From NCBI GenBank assembly GCA_030407315.1, contig JALQPE010002294.1, positions 110,116-174,115 of the forward strand: DNA of 64,000 bases, read 5' to 3'. The DNA comes from Asparagopsis taxiformis. Its lineage: Eukaryota > Rhodophyta > Florideophyceae > Bonnemaisoniales > Bonnemaisoniaceae. This document shows positions 43,829 through 54,160 of this stretch, piece after piece; within the stretch, counting starts at the first letter, position 1, and each line of letters begins with the position of its first letter. The position numbers and the translations under genes were made by a program. Below the pieces are notes generated by a model. It did no database searches. It worked only from the letters and a program-made list of their open reading frames with translations, and had not been told where the DNA came from.

Positions 43829-44614
43829 TGTGGGGGTTAAGGCACAACTTGGGAGAAGACGTTCCGGTCGAAGGTACCTCCGAATCCCTGAGGTGGGGAG
43901 CGGAGGGTAGTTTATATAGACTAGGAGGTAGCTCTAGGAGGGGTAAAATGAAGGGTAACTACGAGGAGCTACGAGGAGTAGGCATCGGGAGATCAACCAA
44001 TAGGAGAGGAGAATGGGAGATATTGTTGGTGGTGGCGGATCTGGAAACGGTCATAAGGAGAGTGTGACAGGGAGGGCCACGTGTAAGAGTCCAGCAATGT
44101 AACACGTGTAAGAGTCCAGCAATGTTCGACAGGAACCCCTGACACGTGGAAACCTGGAGCCGGGCGCGACCGGGCCCCGCAGGGCGGCTTACAGTGTAAG
44201 CTTACATTTCTTACATGTAGGCTTACAGTTGAAATTTCATTGGAAAAACGAGGTTTCCGTCAGTTACAGTTGTAAGTTACCTGTCATACGGGCGTATGTG
44301 TGTAAGTAACCCTGTAAGTGGGGCGAAAGTGGCTGAAAAAGCCATGTAATCTTGTAAGTAACCGTGTCAGTCACATGACAGGTGTTGTAAGTCTATCATA
44401 ACATGTAAGTAGCCTGCTCAAGTGTCTCCTAGGTGGTGTAAGGTATGTGGAAAGCTGTAAGTAGCCTCGTAGGAGTGGTTACTGTAAGCTTCCCTTGTAG
44501 TTGGGAGCTTTGGTCTCTGTGGAATGGTACTATCTTATTGGTTGGTCGGGGTATGGTGTTATAAGAACAGGAATCTAGTGTTTACCATGAGGTCTAGAGG
44601 GCTGATCCCTGACA
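43829..44614. repeat. Solo LTR of another retrotransposon inside the gypsy RT
   Basis: 786 bp with TG/CA ends (TGTGGGGGTTAAGG ... ATCCCTGACA), flanked by the 5-bp duplication GAGAT (43824-43828, 44615-44619). The gypsy RT reads in one frame up to GAT at 43826 and resumes in the matching frame at GAT 44617, exactly 791 bp later. It is unrelated to the other LTRs here. Inside are a TATATA near 43911 and many TGTAAG/CTTACA motifs (44190-44490). Confidence 0.92.
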
Positions 44615-44616
44615 GA

Positions 44617-46064
44617 GATGCTCAAATATTCACCACATTGGATTGTAATTCTGGCTATTGGCAGATACCTGTTGCACAGGACGACCGTGACAAAACGGCA
44701 TTCACCTCCCATTTGGGGACATATCGCTTTAAGCGTTTGCCCTTTGGCTTGAAGAATGCTCCGGCAACGTTTCAGCGTGCCATCGACATTATTCTTAGCA
44801 GCGTTCGCTGGCAGACCTGTCTGATTTACTTAGACGATGTAATCGTATTCTCTCGGGACGAGGCCGAACATCTCCACCATGTGGACCAAGTACTCTCCCT
44901 CCTGCGGGAAGCAGGTGTCACCCTGAAGTTGACAAAGTGTCATTTCTTCGAAAAGAAGGTTGATTACCTGGGGCATGTCGTGATGCCAGGAAAGCTAGCT
45001 GTTGCACAGAACGCCACTTCGGCTATCGCTGACGCGATCTTTCCGCAAACGCCTACGCAAATGCGATCCTTCCTCGGAAGCTGTGGCGTCTTTCGACGGT
45101 TCATCAAAGGGTATGCCGCAATTGCGCACCCTTGAACGAAATGCTGACCAAAGACAGCCTCCCTGAATTCGGGAAAGAACCTCCTACCGAGGACCAACGA
45201 CGCGCGTTCAACGCTCTCAAGGAGGTCATGACCAAGCCGCCGATACTGGCTCTACCCAAGTTGGGTCAACCCTACACCGTAGACACGGACGCTTCCGCAT
45301 ACCAAATAGGATGCGCTCTGCTTCAGCAGCAAGGGGAAGAGAACCATCTCAAGCCAATTGGCTATTGGTCGCGGACCTTGACTAAACCTGAAAGAGGTTA
45401 CTCCCCTACGGAGCGTGAATGTCTAGCCGTCGTATGGGCTGTCACTATCCTACGTCCATACTTGGAGCAAACAAAGTTTGTAGTCCGGACGGACCATAAC
45501 GCGCTGCGTTGGCTCATGAATATCAACGACCCTTCAGGGAGACTATGCCGATGGCGCCTCCGACTTGCGGAATTTGACTATCAAATAGTCTACCGACCCG
45601 GTCGGGTTCACCAACTACCAGACGCCCTTTCGCGTGTTGAAACTAACGGCGAGACGCCCGCCACTATTGACGATGAAATACCAACTCTGTTGGCCACGCA
45701 CGCACCGCAAGGTGAAACATCCTTGGATGATGATACTAATGTTTGGTTCTACGACCTTTCTCTAGCAAGAGACCACGCCGAGGAGGCGCCTAATCGCGAC
45801 GGTACACCCGTCTTGACAACTCATCCGCAAACGGAAAACTACTACCCGATAACTCTCCAAGAGTGGCTCGAAGAGCAAAGAACCGACGACTTCTGCCAAC
45901 AGGCCCTGGCCTCGCAGAAGTCTGACTCTCTCTTCTTCGAAGATGAAGACGGTGTCCTTTGTAGGAAGTCCAGACTGGATGGGTCATCCCAAATCGTAGT
46001 ACCTAAAGCCTTACGGCAACGTCTATTGACGATGTGCCACCACGGCATATTAGCAGGACATCCT
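44617..46064 (+). CDS. Gypsy pol part 2: reverse transcriptase, RNase H, start of integrase (frameshifted)
   Basis: First segment to 45131: RT palm (FTTLDCNSGYWQIPV, TYRFKRLPFGLKNAPATFQR, CLIYLDDVIVFSRDE) and thumb (KCHFFEKKVDYLGHVV). At about 45131 the frame shifts by one base (IAHP stop, then LNEMLTKDSLPEF in the next frame). Second segment: RNase H (YTVDTDASAYQIGCALLQQQ, SPTERECLAVVWAV, FVVRTDHNALRWL, RVHQLPDALSRV) and the H2C2 integrase zinc region, cut off at 46064 by the inverted LTR. Chain termination and truncation make this copy inactive. Confidence 0.9.
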
Positions 46065-46723
46065 TGTAGTAGGTAGAAAATCCGCAAAGCGGCAAAACCA
46101 CCCTACAGGTGTCCCGAGCCTCGGTAGTGTGGTAGAGCAAGCGAATCTTGCGTCAACCGCCAATAGCGAGTATACCCCGAAAGGTCTGCCGGTAATACCG
46201 GGTGAAGGTTGGGGGGTGCTCACGCACGAAGTGCGTATTGATGGAGCGAAAGACGTAACCCGTCGAGCTGTATAGCTAAAGCTAATTCGTCCTAGAAGGA
46301 TAGAAAAGAGCGATGCAAACACTGTTCAGTGGAGTCGTAAATTCCACGTGAGTTTACGTTACCTCTAAAGGTTAAGCACTCTGGGTAATCCAGAGGCATT
46401 TTATACTAAACTAAGTTACTATAAACAGTTAGGGTAGGTAGACAGTTAGGAATAAATATCCTTATGTGCACCAATCAGATCCCTGATTATGGCGACTGCG
46501 GGAGCCCGCGAGATCACCGACTGTTAGTGTTACAGTGTAAAGTTAGCTGAGTCAGCTTAGTTAAAATTTGCCCCTTGTGGGGTCTTTAGTTGTCCCAATG
46601 GGTCCCTCTCCCTCACTGGTCTGAGGTACAACGAGGCTGTTTCCATTGGTTATTCCCGAACCGGGGTCGTCCAATAGGATGTCGACACGACCCCACCAGG
46701 GCAGACCACTCCGTGGTATGACA
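46065..46723 (-). repeat. Inverted gypsy LTR (659 bp) with adjoining polypurine tract
   Basis: The reverse complement aligns along its length with the LTR at 39700-40383. On the minus strand it starts TGTCATACCACGG and ends CTACCTACTACA. Directly upstream on that strand is the purine tract AGGAGGGGGCGA (46724-46735), as expected for a 3' LTR, so the rest of that element would lie to the right (46724 onward). No target duplication was found (ATCCT left, no match right), and no partner LTR is visible to 64 kb. Confidence 0.85.
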
Positions 46724-47813
46724 TCGCCCCCTCCTAAGCCAATTGTCGTCCCGACAATTAAAATTCCAAAAATCCGTTGATTTTAAATTCCCAAATAATT
46801 TCCACCGCCGTGGCCGGCCAGCCGGGTAAAAATTTTGCGCGCCAAAAATTGGCTGTTATATTTACCCGTGCACACGGTTCCACCCCGAGCCTCGCTCATC
46901 CATCTGACTCACGACACTTCGGGTTTCTTCATCCTCTTCCCCGGCACTGCCGTGTTTTCCATCCCGCCGTTCCGGATTGCGAAGCGATCGCCTGCCTGGC
47001 GATTTGAATTCCGTACCTTTCGGTAGCTTGCTTGCGTGATACGCGACCTTTCTTGCGTTAAGGGTAACACCCGCTTTGCGTATTTTAGGTGTCCCTTCGG
47101 GTTTCAAGAAAAAGGCTCACGCCTGCTGCGACCGTACGGCTTGTCCGTTGATTTCTTCTTTGGCGATCACTAACTCCAGTGGAGTGTATATAAGGGCGGG
47201 AGATCATCAGCATGGCTGCACACGGTAACAGCCCACAAGGCAACATGCCTCCTCGTTCAACCCGGGCGTCTTCTCGCCGACCAACAACACGCCACCAGGC
47301 GTCGCGCGCGAATGCGACTCCGGCTACGCCGTCAACAAACCTGTGGAACCACGTTAGTTCTAGAAGTAGCTGGTACGAGCCACGGACACGCTGTCCTCAA
47401 CGAAACGAAACGAACAGTCCACCCGCTGGTGTTTGACTGTATTGTTAGAACGGTAGAAGGTAGAGTGGTTAGCGAGTAGACACGAGCGTCACGACGCAAC
47501 AATCCACGCGAGGATTACGTTAGCACACGAGGTGGTACGTCACCGGAGGCGCTCTCGACCAAGCCCGGAGGCACTACACGCAATCAGCCTTACGTGCGGC
47601 GATGGGTAGGGAGTACGCAGCTCGACGGAGACGAAGCCTCGTTAGGCCAAAACGTAAACGTAAACGTAGAAGTCAGTCGTAGACTAGAGCCGTTGCTCGA
47701 TCGTTGTCTTGTCCCCTTTCCCTCCCGGCACGATGCCAATACCTATATGGCCACGATGGCATCGCTTTACAGTGTAAACACTCACTACGGTGTTGAAAAG
47801 GGGGCCTCAGACA
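46724..47813. other. Region right of the inverted gypsy LTR
   Basis: It may be 3' internal sequence of the inverted gypsy element, but I recognise no gypsy domain. A TATATAAG box at 47187 lies 25 bp before an ATG opening a 74-codon frame (47212-47436) rich in Ser, Arg, Thr and Pro (MAAHGNSPQGNMPPRS); this could be a decayed gag start or chance. I see no other gene. Confidence 0.4.
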
Positions 47814-48010
47814 GTACTGCGAGACAGTGATTTTTACTGTCTGAGACAGTAAAAATCACTATGCGGCAAATGAAAATTAATGCCACACTTGGAGACAGTG
47901 ATTTGCACTGTCTGGCAGACAGTACGGAACACTGTCTGCAGACAGTAAAAAACACTGTCTCACAGTACTGTCTGAGGCAGTGAATGGAGACAGTAAAAAT
48001 TAATGATTTA
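47814..48010. repeat. Irregular cluster of ACAGT/ACTGT palindromes
   Basis: Includes a perfect 35-base palindrome at 47826-47860 (arms AGTGATTTTTACTGTCT, one-base centre) and several shorter inverted pairs of GACAGT/ACTGTC up to 48000. The motif recurs in the ordered tandem array that follows. Confidence 0.75.
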
Positions 48011-48145
48011 TTCAATAGTTGGATATGATGTAATTTACTGTACTGGGCAGTGTTGGCGGATAGTGTTTTGTATTGGCCAAGGCAACATGGCCGGATAGTG
48101 AAATACGCTGCCTGGGACAATAGATGGAACCAACACGGTGCACTG

Positions 48146-48555
48146 TCCTGGGCAGTACCTGGAGACAGTGATTTTCACTGTCCTGGGCAGTACCTGGAGA
48201 CAGTGATTTTCACTGTCCTGGGCAGTACCTGGAGACAGTGATTTTCACTGTCCTGGGCAGTACCTGTAGACAGTACTTTGTGCTGCCCTGGGCAGTACCT
48301 GTAGACAGTACTTTGTGCTGCCCTGGGCAGCACCTGTAGACAGTACTTTGTGCTGCCCTGGGCAGCACCTGTAGACAGTACTTTGTGCTGCCCTGGGCAG
48401 CACCTGTAGACAGTATTTCGTGCTGCCCTGGGCAGCACCTGGAGACAGTATTTCGTGCTGCCCTGGGCAGCACCTGGAGACAGTATTTCGTGCTGCCCTG
48501 GGCAGCACCTGGAGACAGTATTTCGTGCTGCCCTGGGCAGCACCTGGAGACAGTA
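48146..48555. repeat. 35-bp palindromic minisatellite (11.7 units)
   Basis: Unit starts are 48146, 48181, 48216 and so on every 35 bp to 48531. Early units contain ACAGTGATTTTCACTGT; later ones contain GTGCTGCCCTGGGCAGCAC, a palindrome with a one-base centre. Unit sequence drifts in steps along the array, and both halves of the palindrome change together. The minus-strand open frame across it is a by-product of the 35-bp period (three units make 35 codons). Confidence 0.92.
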
Positions 48556-48585
48556 AAAGTAGTGTCCTGATATAGTAAAATTCGG

Positions 48586-50356
48586 TGTCTGGGAGTGGTG
48601 GATGAGATGGAGCGTCACGCTGTCGTGGGCATCTTTCTGGGGTAGAGGAAGGCAGTTCTAGCGCTATGAGGATGGGGCATGGACGGTATTCATATGGGAA
48701 TGGACAGAATAGTACGGCTAGGAATTTTTATTTCGTAGTGACTATGAGCTAGCGAGAGGTATACGCGGTAGGATAGGTAGCAATCTAAGAGGGTGCGATA
48801 TGGGAAGCTTCACTCTGGATTTGTTTATTTGCGCAGGCTACATTGAGAATAAACAATCCCTATGTTAAAAATGCTACTACAACTAACACTATTCCGACGA
48901 GTAAAACTAAAACTACTAGAAAAGTCTAGAAATCTATCAACTGATTGAGCTGCATGAATAAGCTAGGAAATGAAGAGAAGAAGAAAAAATGATGTAGAGA
49001 AAGGAAACAAGTTAGTGACGTTGAATTGGAGAGGGAAATTGATGGTGATTAGGAGACTAACGTACCTTAACAAATACCATTGCATCCCAAATTGAGATAT
49101 GTACTCACAGGCAGAAAAGAAAATTAGTGGAGAAGTGGTAAGAGAGAAAGATAAATGAAAGTAGAATTGGAACACTCACCGACTGGAAACCTGAGAAAGA
49201 GAAAACGAATAGAAAACTGGGTTAGTGGCGTGAGTTGTGGAAACGTACCATCATGGTTCATATCCGTCGGAGACAAAGCAACAACTTTGGCCTTGGGAGC
49301 CGTATTGATGATCTAAAACTTACGCTTTGGAAGCAGTTTAGATGATCTATACGGCTTCCACGGCCAGGGTTGTTGCTTTGCTTCCGACGGATATGAAGAT
49401 GGAAACAGGGATCTCCAGAATCTGTTGTTTAAGTAGCACTCTGCGGGCGGAAATGACGTGTACTCTAACAATAGAGGGATGAATTTGAAACGGAGCGGTG
49501 CGATGGGAGGCCCAGAAAAACGATACCTAGGGTGCGAATTACGCTTTGAAGCACATGACCTGGCAGAACAGGCGCAAAATTATTGTATCTTCTACCGCCT
49601 TCTCTAGTCTATAATGACGTCATCACTACAGAAATATAGGAAAAACACTAGCATATCGGGCCTACTGGAAAGGGGGAGGCGAGGAGTAGGAAAAATGGCG
49701 CACTTTCCTGGACGAGGAGTCCGCGCTTCCAGTGATGATTTGGACGGTATATATCGATGACGTCATTGCATGCTCTGAGCACACTTGGCAGGCAGTCAAA
49801 GCGGGCCACGTGGATGTGGGCGGCTAGGAAACAGCAGTGTGGGAGAAATTTTATAATTTTCATGTTGCAAGCGAGCAGTGAATCTGCATTGCAATATATA
49901 AATTTATGCTAATTTAAGATATCACACCGAGTACGATTCAACGAGAGATTGTGCTTTCAACTTGTAAATAGGGCCGAAAATGGTAGAGTATACGAGTAGG
50001 AAGTACGTGTATGAGAAAATCAGATTCAGTATTAGTGCCTAGAGCATCACTGCGAAATAAACGGCCGTTTTCCGGAAATGGATACATCTTGGCTGGGTTT
50101 GTGGTTAGGGGATGCGATACAAGATAGCAAAACGATGTTGAGTCCGGATGAAATAGCAATCAATGTGCATAAAGCAATGAGCATAGGGCAAAGCATTGTG
50201 GTGAACCAGTTCATTGGATCGAATGAAAGCCTGGAAAGGTTTCGTAACGGTTAAAAGTAGTAGTACTGTATTGAGATAGTAGTCATGTCATAGAAGTTTA
50301 GAGTTGTATTCTATGCCACAAAACTGAGCGAAGAAGAAAAGAACAAAAACATCAAG
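48586..50356. other. Non-coding region upstream of the Tnp2-like gene
   Basis: Holds the 141-bp foldback repeat at 49257-49397 and otherwise unremarkable AT-rich sequence. It should include the promoter of the gene at 50357; no clear TATA box seen. Confidence 0.5.
49257..49397. repeat. MITE-like foldback repeat
   Basis: Arms of about 48 bases start TTCATATCCGTCGG and end with its complement at 49397; they are roughly 85-90 percent complementary. A second, inner inverted pair (GATGATCTAAAAC / GTTTAGATGATC) extends the stem, so almost the whole 141 bp can fold. No clear target duplication. Confidence 0.75.
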
Positions 50357-53300
50357 ATGGCTCCGAGACGGACTCCTATTCGAAAGAAAACCACAAGTCG
50401 TAGGACAAAGGCGAGATTCGATTCACTCAATGTGGCCAGTCCCAGTAAACAGCTTCCTGGGAAACTGCAGGGAGAAATCCGCAGCAGTGATGCAGCCTGC
50501 ATGAACAAAGAAATCCCGAGAGGTAATGAGCTACGACGTGAGTGTACCACAGATGACCTATTGGAGTCCCCAATCCCTATGGGTGACACAATAGAAGGTT
50601 GTATTGATGTGTACAGCAACAACGATGAAGCTGGAAGTGACATCTACGTAGCATCGAGCACGCTAATGGAATCGGAAGAAGCAACCGGACGAGGTTCTGA
50701 TTCCATTTCAACTGGAGGCCCGATAGACCGAAATGCTGGGGATGAAGCATGTGGTGATTTCAAGGCATTACTACAATGGCCTGCGATGTATGGGGCTCTT
50801 CAGCTGAGTGGAACTCAAAGAATGACAAGAGCCCACTATGAAGGTACCCTGTTCGGAATGAATTTCCGCAGAGATCCAAGTGAGCACGTCCCGTCGGACT
50901 CTGTGATGCGACAGAAGATACTACCATTCTTGAGGAAACATTGCTATGCAAAGAGCTGTGACATCGAGTTTCCGATAGACCTTCGAAAGAGCGGAGCAAG
51001 AGCTGCACAGCATCGAGGTGCAGTAGGAACCCGTGGAACAACAGATGACAGAGACAATTGTGGAGGAATGGCGAAAGTTCGTATTGTACTCCCAAGCACA
51101 TGGGCTCTGAAAGATGTCCAGACTCGACCAATCTTTAAAGCATTCCGCAGTGATGCGAACAATCGAAGCTCGGAAGGAGAAAAATCAACCGCAGAGTGCA
51201 GCATTGAAGATTCGTTCATTGCAAAGTGCAGGAGGGGTGTTTTGAGCGACCCATTCGTTCGCACAGCAGTTGTTCCCATTGACAGCGATGGGAAAAAGGG
51301 TTTGAAGCACATTTATGTACCTGATGGAACAGCAATTCGAATCCGATGTCATCCAGGAGCTCGTCAGGTTGCCGTCATCGAAAGAGCAAAAGGGTTCAGG
51401 AAGAATGACAGAGATGGTGGGAAACCGAAGAGGAGAAGAGTGGCGGTTACGTCGTTGTGGGAACTTCATGCTAGGACCATAGTTACCTATGAGGCTCGAC
51501 ACGACGGTGAGCATGATGTGCATGTCGAAAAATATCTGCAGCCGCGAATGTCACATCTATTGGAATGGGAGAGGCAGCATGCTCTGCGAGCGATATCGCA
51601 ATGTGTAATCGGAGCAGGAGCCAAGGGAAAAGGAACACGAGCTGGGGACGTGATAACCGTTCTATTACCAATTGGAATGGAAGAGGGTGATATTGTTCCA
51701 CACGTCGTATTGGTGAACAGGTATTTGAAAGAGCAGGTCGGAGAAGCATCCACCATGTTACTTTGCTTTTCACCGGGCGCGAGCTTTGCTGAAGCCAGAA
51801 ACCCGCCCGATAGACTAGGAAGCCCCAACTATGAAGAAATTCGTGTTTCAGGGGTGTTCTCGGATGGTTTCGGAGACCACAGGTCGCAATGGCACCCAGC
51901 GTCTCCGCGAGAAGATGCACCATGTTGGGGAAAGCTGGAGGATGGTCGAAACTACTTTGTTTACCGATTTCTCCTTTACACGGATGACTTTGAACCATTC
52001 ACAAGCAGGAAGGGAAGTTTTGGTGGATGCTATATGTTACCTCTCAATCTACCGCCTCGGAAAAGGGGAAGCTACCAAGCGGTTCGAGTGATTGGTTTGC
52101 CACCTCCGGGAGTGTCCACAAATTGTGTATTGCGATATATCGTTCAAGATATAGTGCGAGGAAGCACAGAGGGTTTCCCAACGAAAAATGCAGAGGGAGA
52201 AGATATTGTGGTATTTCTAGACCCAGTGGGGAGCATTGGAGACTATCCTGCAGTTTCACATACCCTGGATGTTCTTGGACACACATCAAACTCTCCGTGC
52301 CACATCTGCAGTTTCCGCAAATATGACCTGAGCAGTACTGGTGGCACGAAGAATGCATACACTTCGGTAGTGAACGGGCAAACATCGACGCATGCCAGGA
52401 GCAAGTATCGGAATGCATCGACACGTAAGGATGCCACAGAAACCCAGCTTCGCACTCTCGGACTGGCTGCAGAAGAAGGGGAAGATTTACCATTTCATGT
52501 CCTGAGCACTTCCTTGGAAGCAGTGCAGGAAGAAGTACCGAAGACGGAAAACGGAGTTTCAGTTGTCCCAGCAATTTTTGACCCGTACCGTTCCGCAGTG
52601 ATAGCACCTGACCATCTATTGTCTGGACTGGCACAAGATGTACTGAACGCTTGTATTTCAGCTGCCAGCCCACGAATTCGAGAGGTAGCTGAATTGCAAA
52701 TTCTGGGCGCTCTGAAGAAGTTCAGGATGGGAAGGCAGAACCGTTTATTTGGAACCAACAATCTGCTTTCCATGAACATGAGTGACATATTCAGTGTGCT
52801 TCTGATAGCACCTATGGCATTCGAAAACGCAGCTCGAATGATGGATGGGAAAGGGGAAGGTCATCGTGAAAAATTTGATGGGGCCGTCAAACTAGTAGTG
52901 ATGTTTCAGAAGCTGGTTTCGTGTATTAGTTTCATGCCCGTATGGTGGAAAGACGGTCCCCATGAAGTAGAGACGGCTGACGGAGAAGGTGGCAGGAATG
53001 AATACATTCTGGGAAGAACTGTAGACTACGTGGAGACGTTGAATGAGTATTGTCGGAAAGTGAAGGGAGCAGGAGCACATTTGGACAAGCCTAATGTTCA
53101 TCGTCTTGTCGAGTTTTGTGTTCATACGCTTCCTGCCTACGGCTCTGTGAAGCACGTGCAGGAGCTTATATTCGAACGGATGCATCAGCCGCTGAAGAAA
53201 GGTGTGAGAATGTCCAATCACCAAAGCGAACAGCTTTCAGCGCTGGAATTAGTTCTTGCGGATGACTGGCAGACGAGAGTGGCCATTGTTTTGCGCGAAA

Positions 53301-54160
53301 TCGGCATGGAGCCACAACATTGGTCCTCGTCCGAATGCTCTCAAATGGTCAACGTTCTTTCACAGGAGCTAGGGAGAGAAATAGATGTGGAAGACGAGGT
53401 AGTGAAAAACTGCTTCCAGGAACCGGTTCTCCAGCTTCTCTCCCAGCGTCGAGGAAAGATATTGTCGGCGGATGGTGAAATTGTGACGTGGAGAGGGCAT
53501 GGAGGTATATCTATTGACGAGGTCAAGGAGTACATGAATGGAAAATGTGATATGGCAGAGGGTGCTGTAGGTGTTTTCAAACGGTTCTTTACCGAAAGGT
53601 ACGGAAGCGGAACAAGCGGGTGTGGAAAGTATGCCGAATGGGTGAGAAGAGTTTCTAGAAGCACTACGACAGAGTGGGGAAGGAAAACAGTGCAGAGGTC
53701 TGGCTCTCTAGAATCAGGAGCTATCATCCATGCTGTTTGCCCTGAACAGATGAAATGTGAGGATGGTGCAACTTCACAAGCGATTCTGTACCCGGCGTCT
53801 CGTCTCACATCAGAGATAATGCGGGGAAGAATTAATTATGAACCGCGGTTTTTTATTGTTCTAGCGTTCTTTATCCTGAGGAACGAGAGTGCGAGAGATG
53901 AGCAAGGTACAGCTTATGGAGTTTGCCTGGGTTTGCGAAAAACTGATGAAGGAGTGTTCAAGGTCGAAGAGAGGCGACGAACAGTAATTGTGGAGATGAG
54001 TGAGGGAGTCACTGAGGTGTTTGGTATGCACTATTGCAATGGGAGTGTATGCGAATATGATGAGAACATGAGGGAGGTAAGGCACGGACCCGGACTGCTG
54101 GAGGGTGGAGAGATATATGCACTATGTAGGCGAGACGGATTTCCACCGAGGGCTGCATGA
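50357..54160 (+). CDS. Tnp2/CACTA-like DDE transposase (large intronless ORF)
   Basis: 1267 residues. The N-terminal 200 are basic and Ser-rich. The core resembles the Transposase_21/Tnp2 and Plavaka group: LYTDDFEPF (D543/D544) followed by YMLPLNLPPRKRG; then FLDPVGSIGDYPAVSHTLDV (D622, D629) with the typical CHIC zinc pair near 647-650, and APDHLLSGLAQDVL near 757, matching the position where the family has its D/E-H motif. The C-terminal 450 residues are helical with VKHVQELIFERMHQPLK. The frame is open throughout, so it may be active or domesticated. I saw no CACTA-type ends. Its neighbours on the same strand are the ParB/dioxygenase genes, separated by palindrome arrays. Family call is from motifs and is moderately sure. 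Confidence 0.6.
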   Translation: MAPRRTPIRKKTTSRRTKARFDSLNVASPSKQLPGKLQGEIRSSDAACMNKEIPRGNELRRECTTDDLLESPIPMGDTIEGCIDVYSNNDEAGSDIYVASSTLMESEEATGRGSDSISTGGPIDRNAGDEACGDFKALLQWPAMYGALQLSGTQRMTRAHYEGTLFGMNFRRDPSEHVPSDSVMRQKILPFLRKHCYAKSCDIEFPIDLRKSGARAAQHRGAVGTRGTTDDRDNCGGMAKVRIVLPSTWALKDVQTRPIFKAFRSDANNRSSEGEKSTAECSIEDSFIAKCRRGVLSDPFVRTAVVPIDSDGKKGLKHIYVPDGTAIRIRCHPGARQVAVIERAKGFRKNDRDGGKPKRRRVAVTSLWELHARTIVTYEARHDGEHDVHVEKYLQPRMSHLLEWERQHALRAISQCVIGAGAKGKGTRAGDVITVLLPIGMEEGDIVPHVVLVNRYLKEQVGEASTMLLCFSPGASFAEARNPPDRLGSPNYEEIRVSGVFSDGFGDHRSQWHPASPREDAPCWGKLEDGRNYFVYRFLLYTDDFEPFTSRKGSFGGCYMLPLNLPPRKRGSYQAVRVIGLPPPGVSTNCVLRYIVQDIVRGSTEGFPTKNAEGEDIVVFLDPVGSIGDYPAVSHTLDVLGHTSNSPCHICSFRKYDLSSTGGTKNAYTSVVNGQTSTHARSKYRNASTRKDATETQLRTLGLAAEEGEDLPFHVLSTSLEAVQEEVPKTENGVSVVPAIFDPYRSAVIAPDHLLSGLAQDVLNACISAASPRIREVAELQILGALKKFRMGRQNRLFGTNNLLSMNMSDIFSVLLIAPMAFENAARMMDGKGEGHREKFDGAVKLVVMFQKLVSCISFMPVWWKDGPHEVETADGEGGRNEYILGRTVDYVETLNEYCRKVKGAGAHLDKPNVHRLVEFCVHTLPAYGSVKHVQELIFERMHQPLKKGVRMSNHQSEQLSALELVLADDWQTRVAIVLREIGMEPQHWSSSECSQMVNVLSQELGREIDVEDEVVKNCFQEPVLQLLSQRRGKILSADGEIVTWRGHGGISIDEVKEYMNGKCDMAEGAVGVFKRFFTERYGSGTSGCGKYAEWVRRVSRSTTTEWGRKTVQRSGSLESGAIIHAVCPEQMKCEDGATSQAILYPASRLTSEIMRGRINYEPRFFIVLAFFILRNESARDEQGTAYGVCLGLRKTDEGVFKVEERRRTVIVEMSEGVTEVFGMHYCNGSVCEYDENMREVRHGPGLLEGGEIYALCRRDGFPPRAA

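Larger units (their letters stand above)
39700..46064 (+). mobile_element. Ty3/gypsy retrotransposon, 3'-truncated and interrupted
   Basis: 5' LTR 39700-40383; gag 40461-42386; pol 42386-46064. Pol is interrupted by a solo LTR (43829-44614) and carries a frameshift at about 45131. Coding ends in the integrase zinc-binding region (MCHHGILAGHPC) where an inverted gypsy LTR begins at 46065. No 3' LTR in direct orientation exists in the window. The left border lies in the integrase region of copia C. Confidence 0.88.

Noticed and set aside
48175..48618. Minus-strand 147-codon frame with a 35-residue repeat
   Set aside because: It follows from the 35-bp DNA period (three units restore frame); several frames of the same array are equally open.
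50760..52788. Minus-strand frames up to 209 codons
   Set aside because: Antisense shadows of the Tnp2-like transposase gene.
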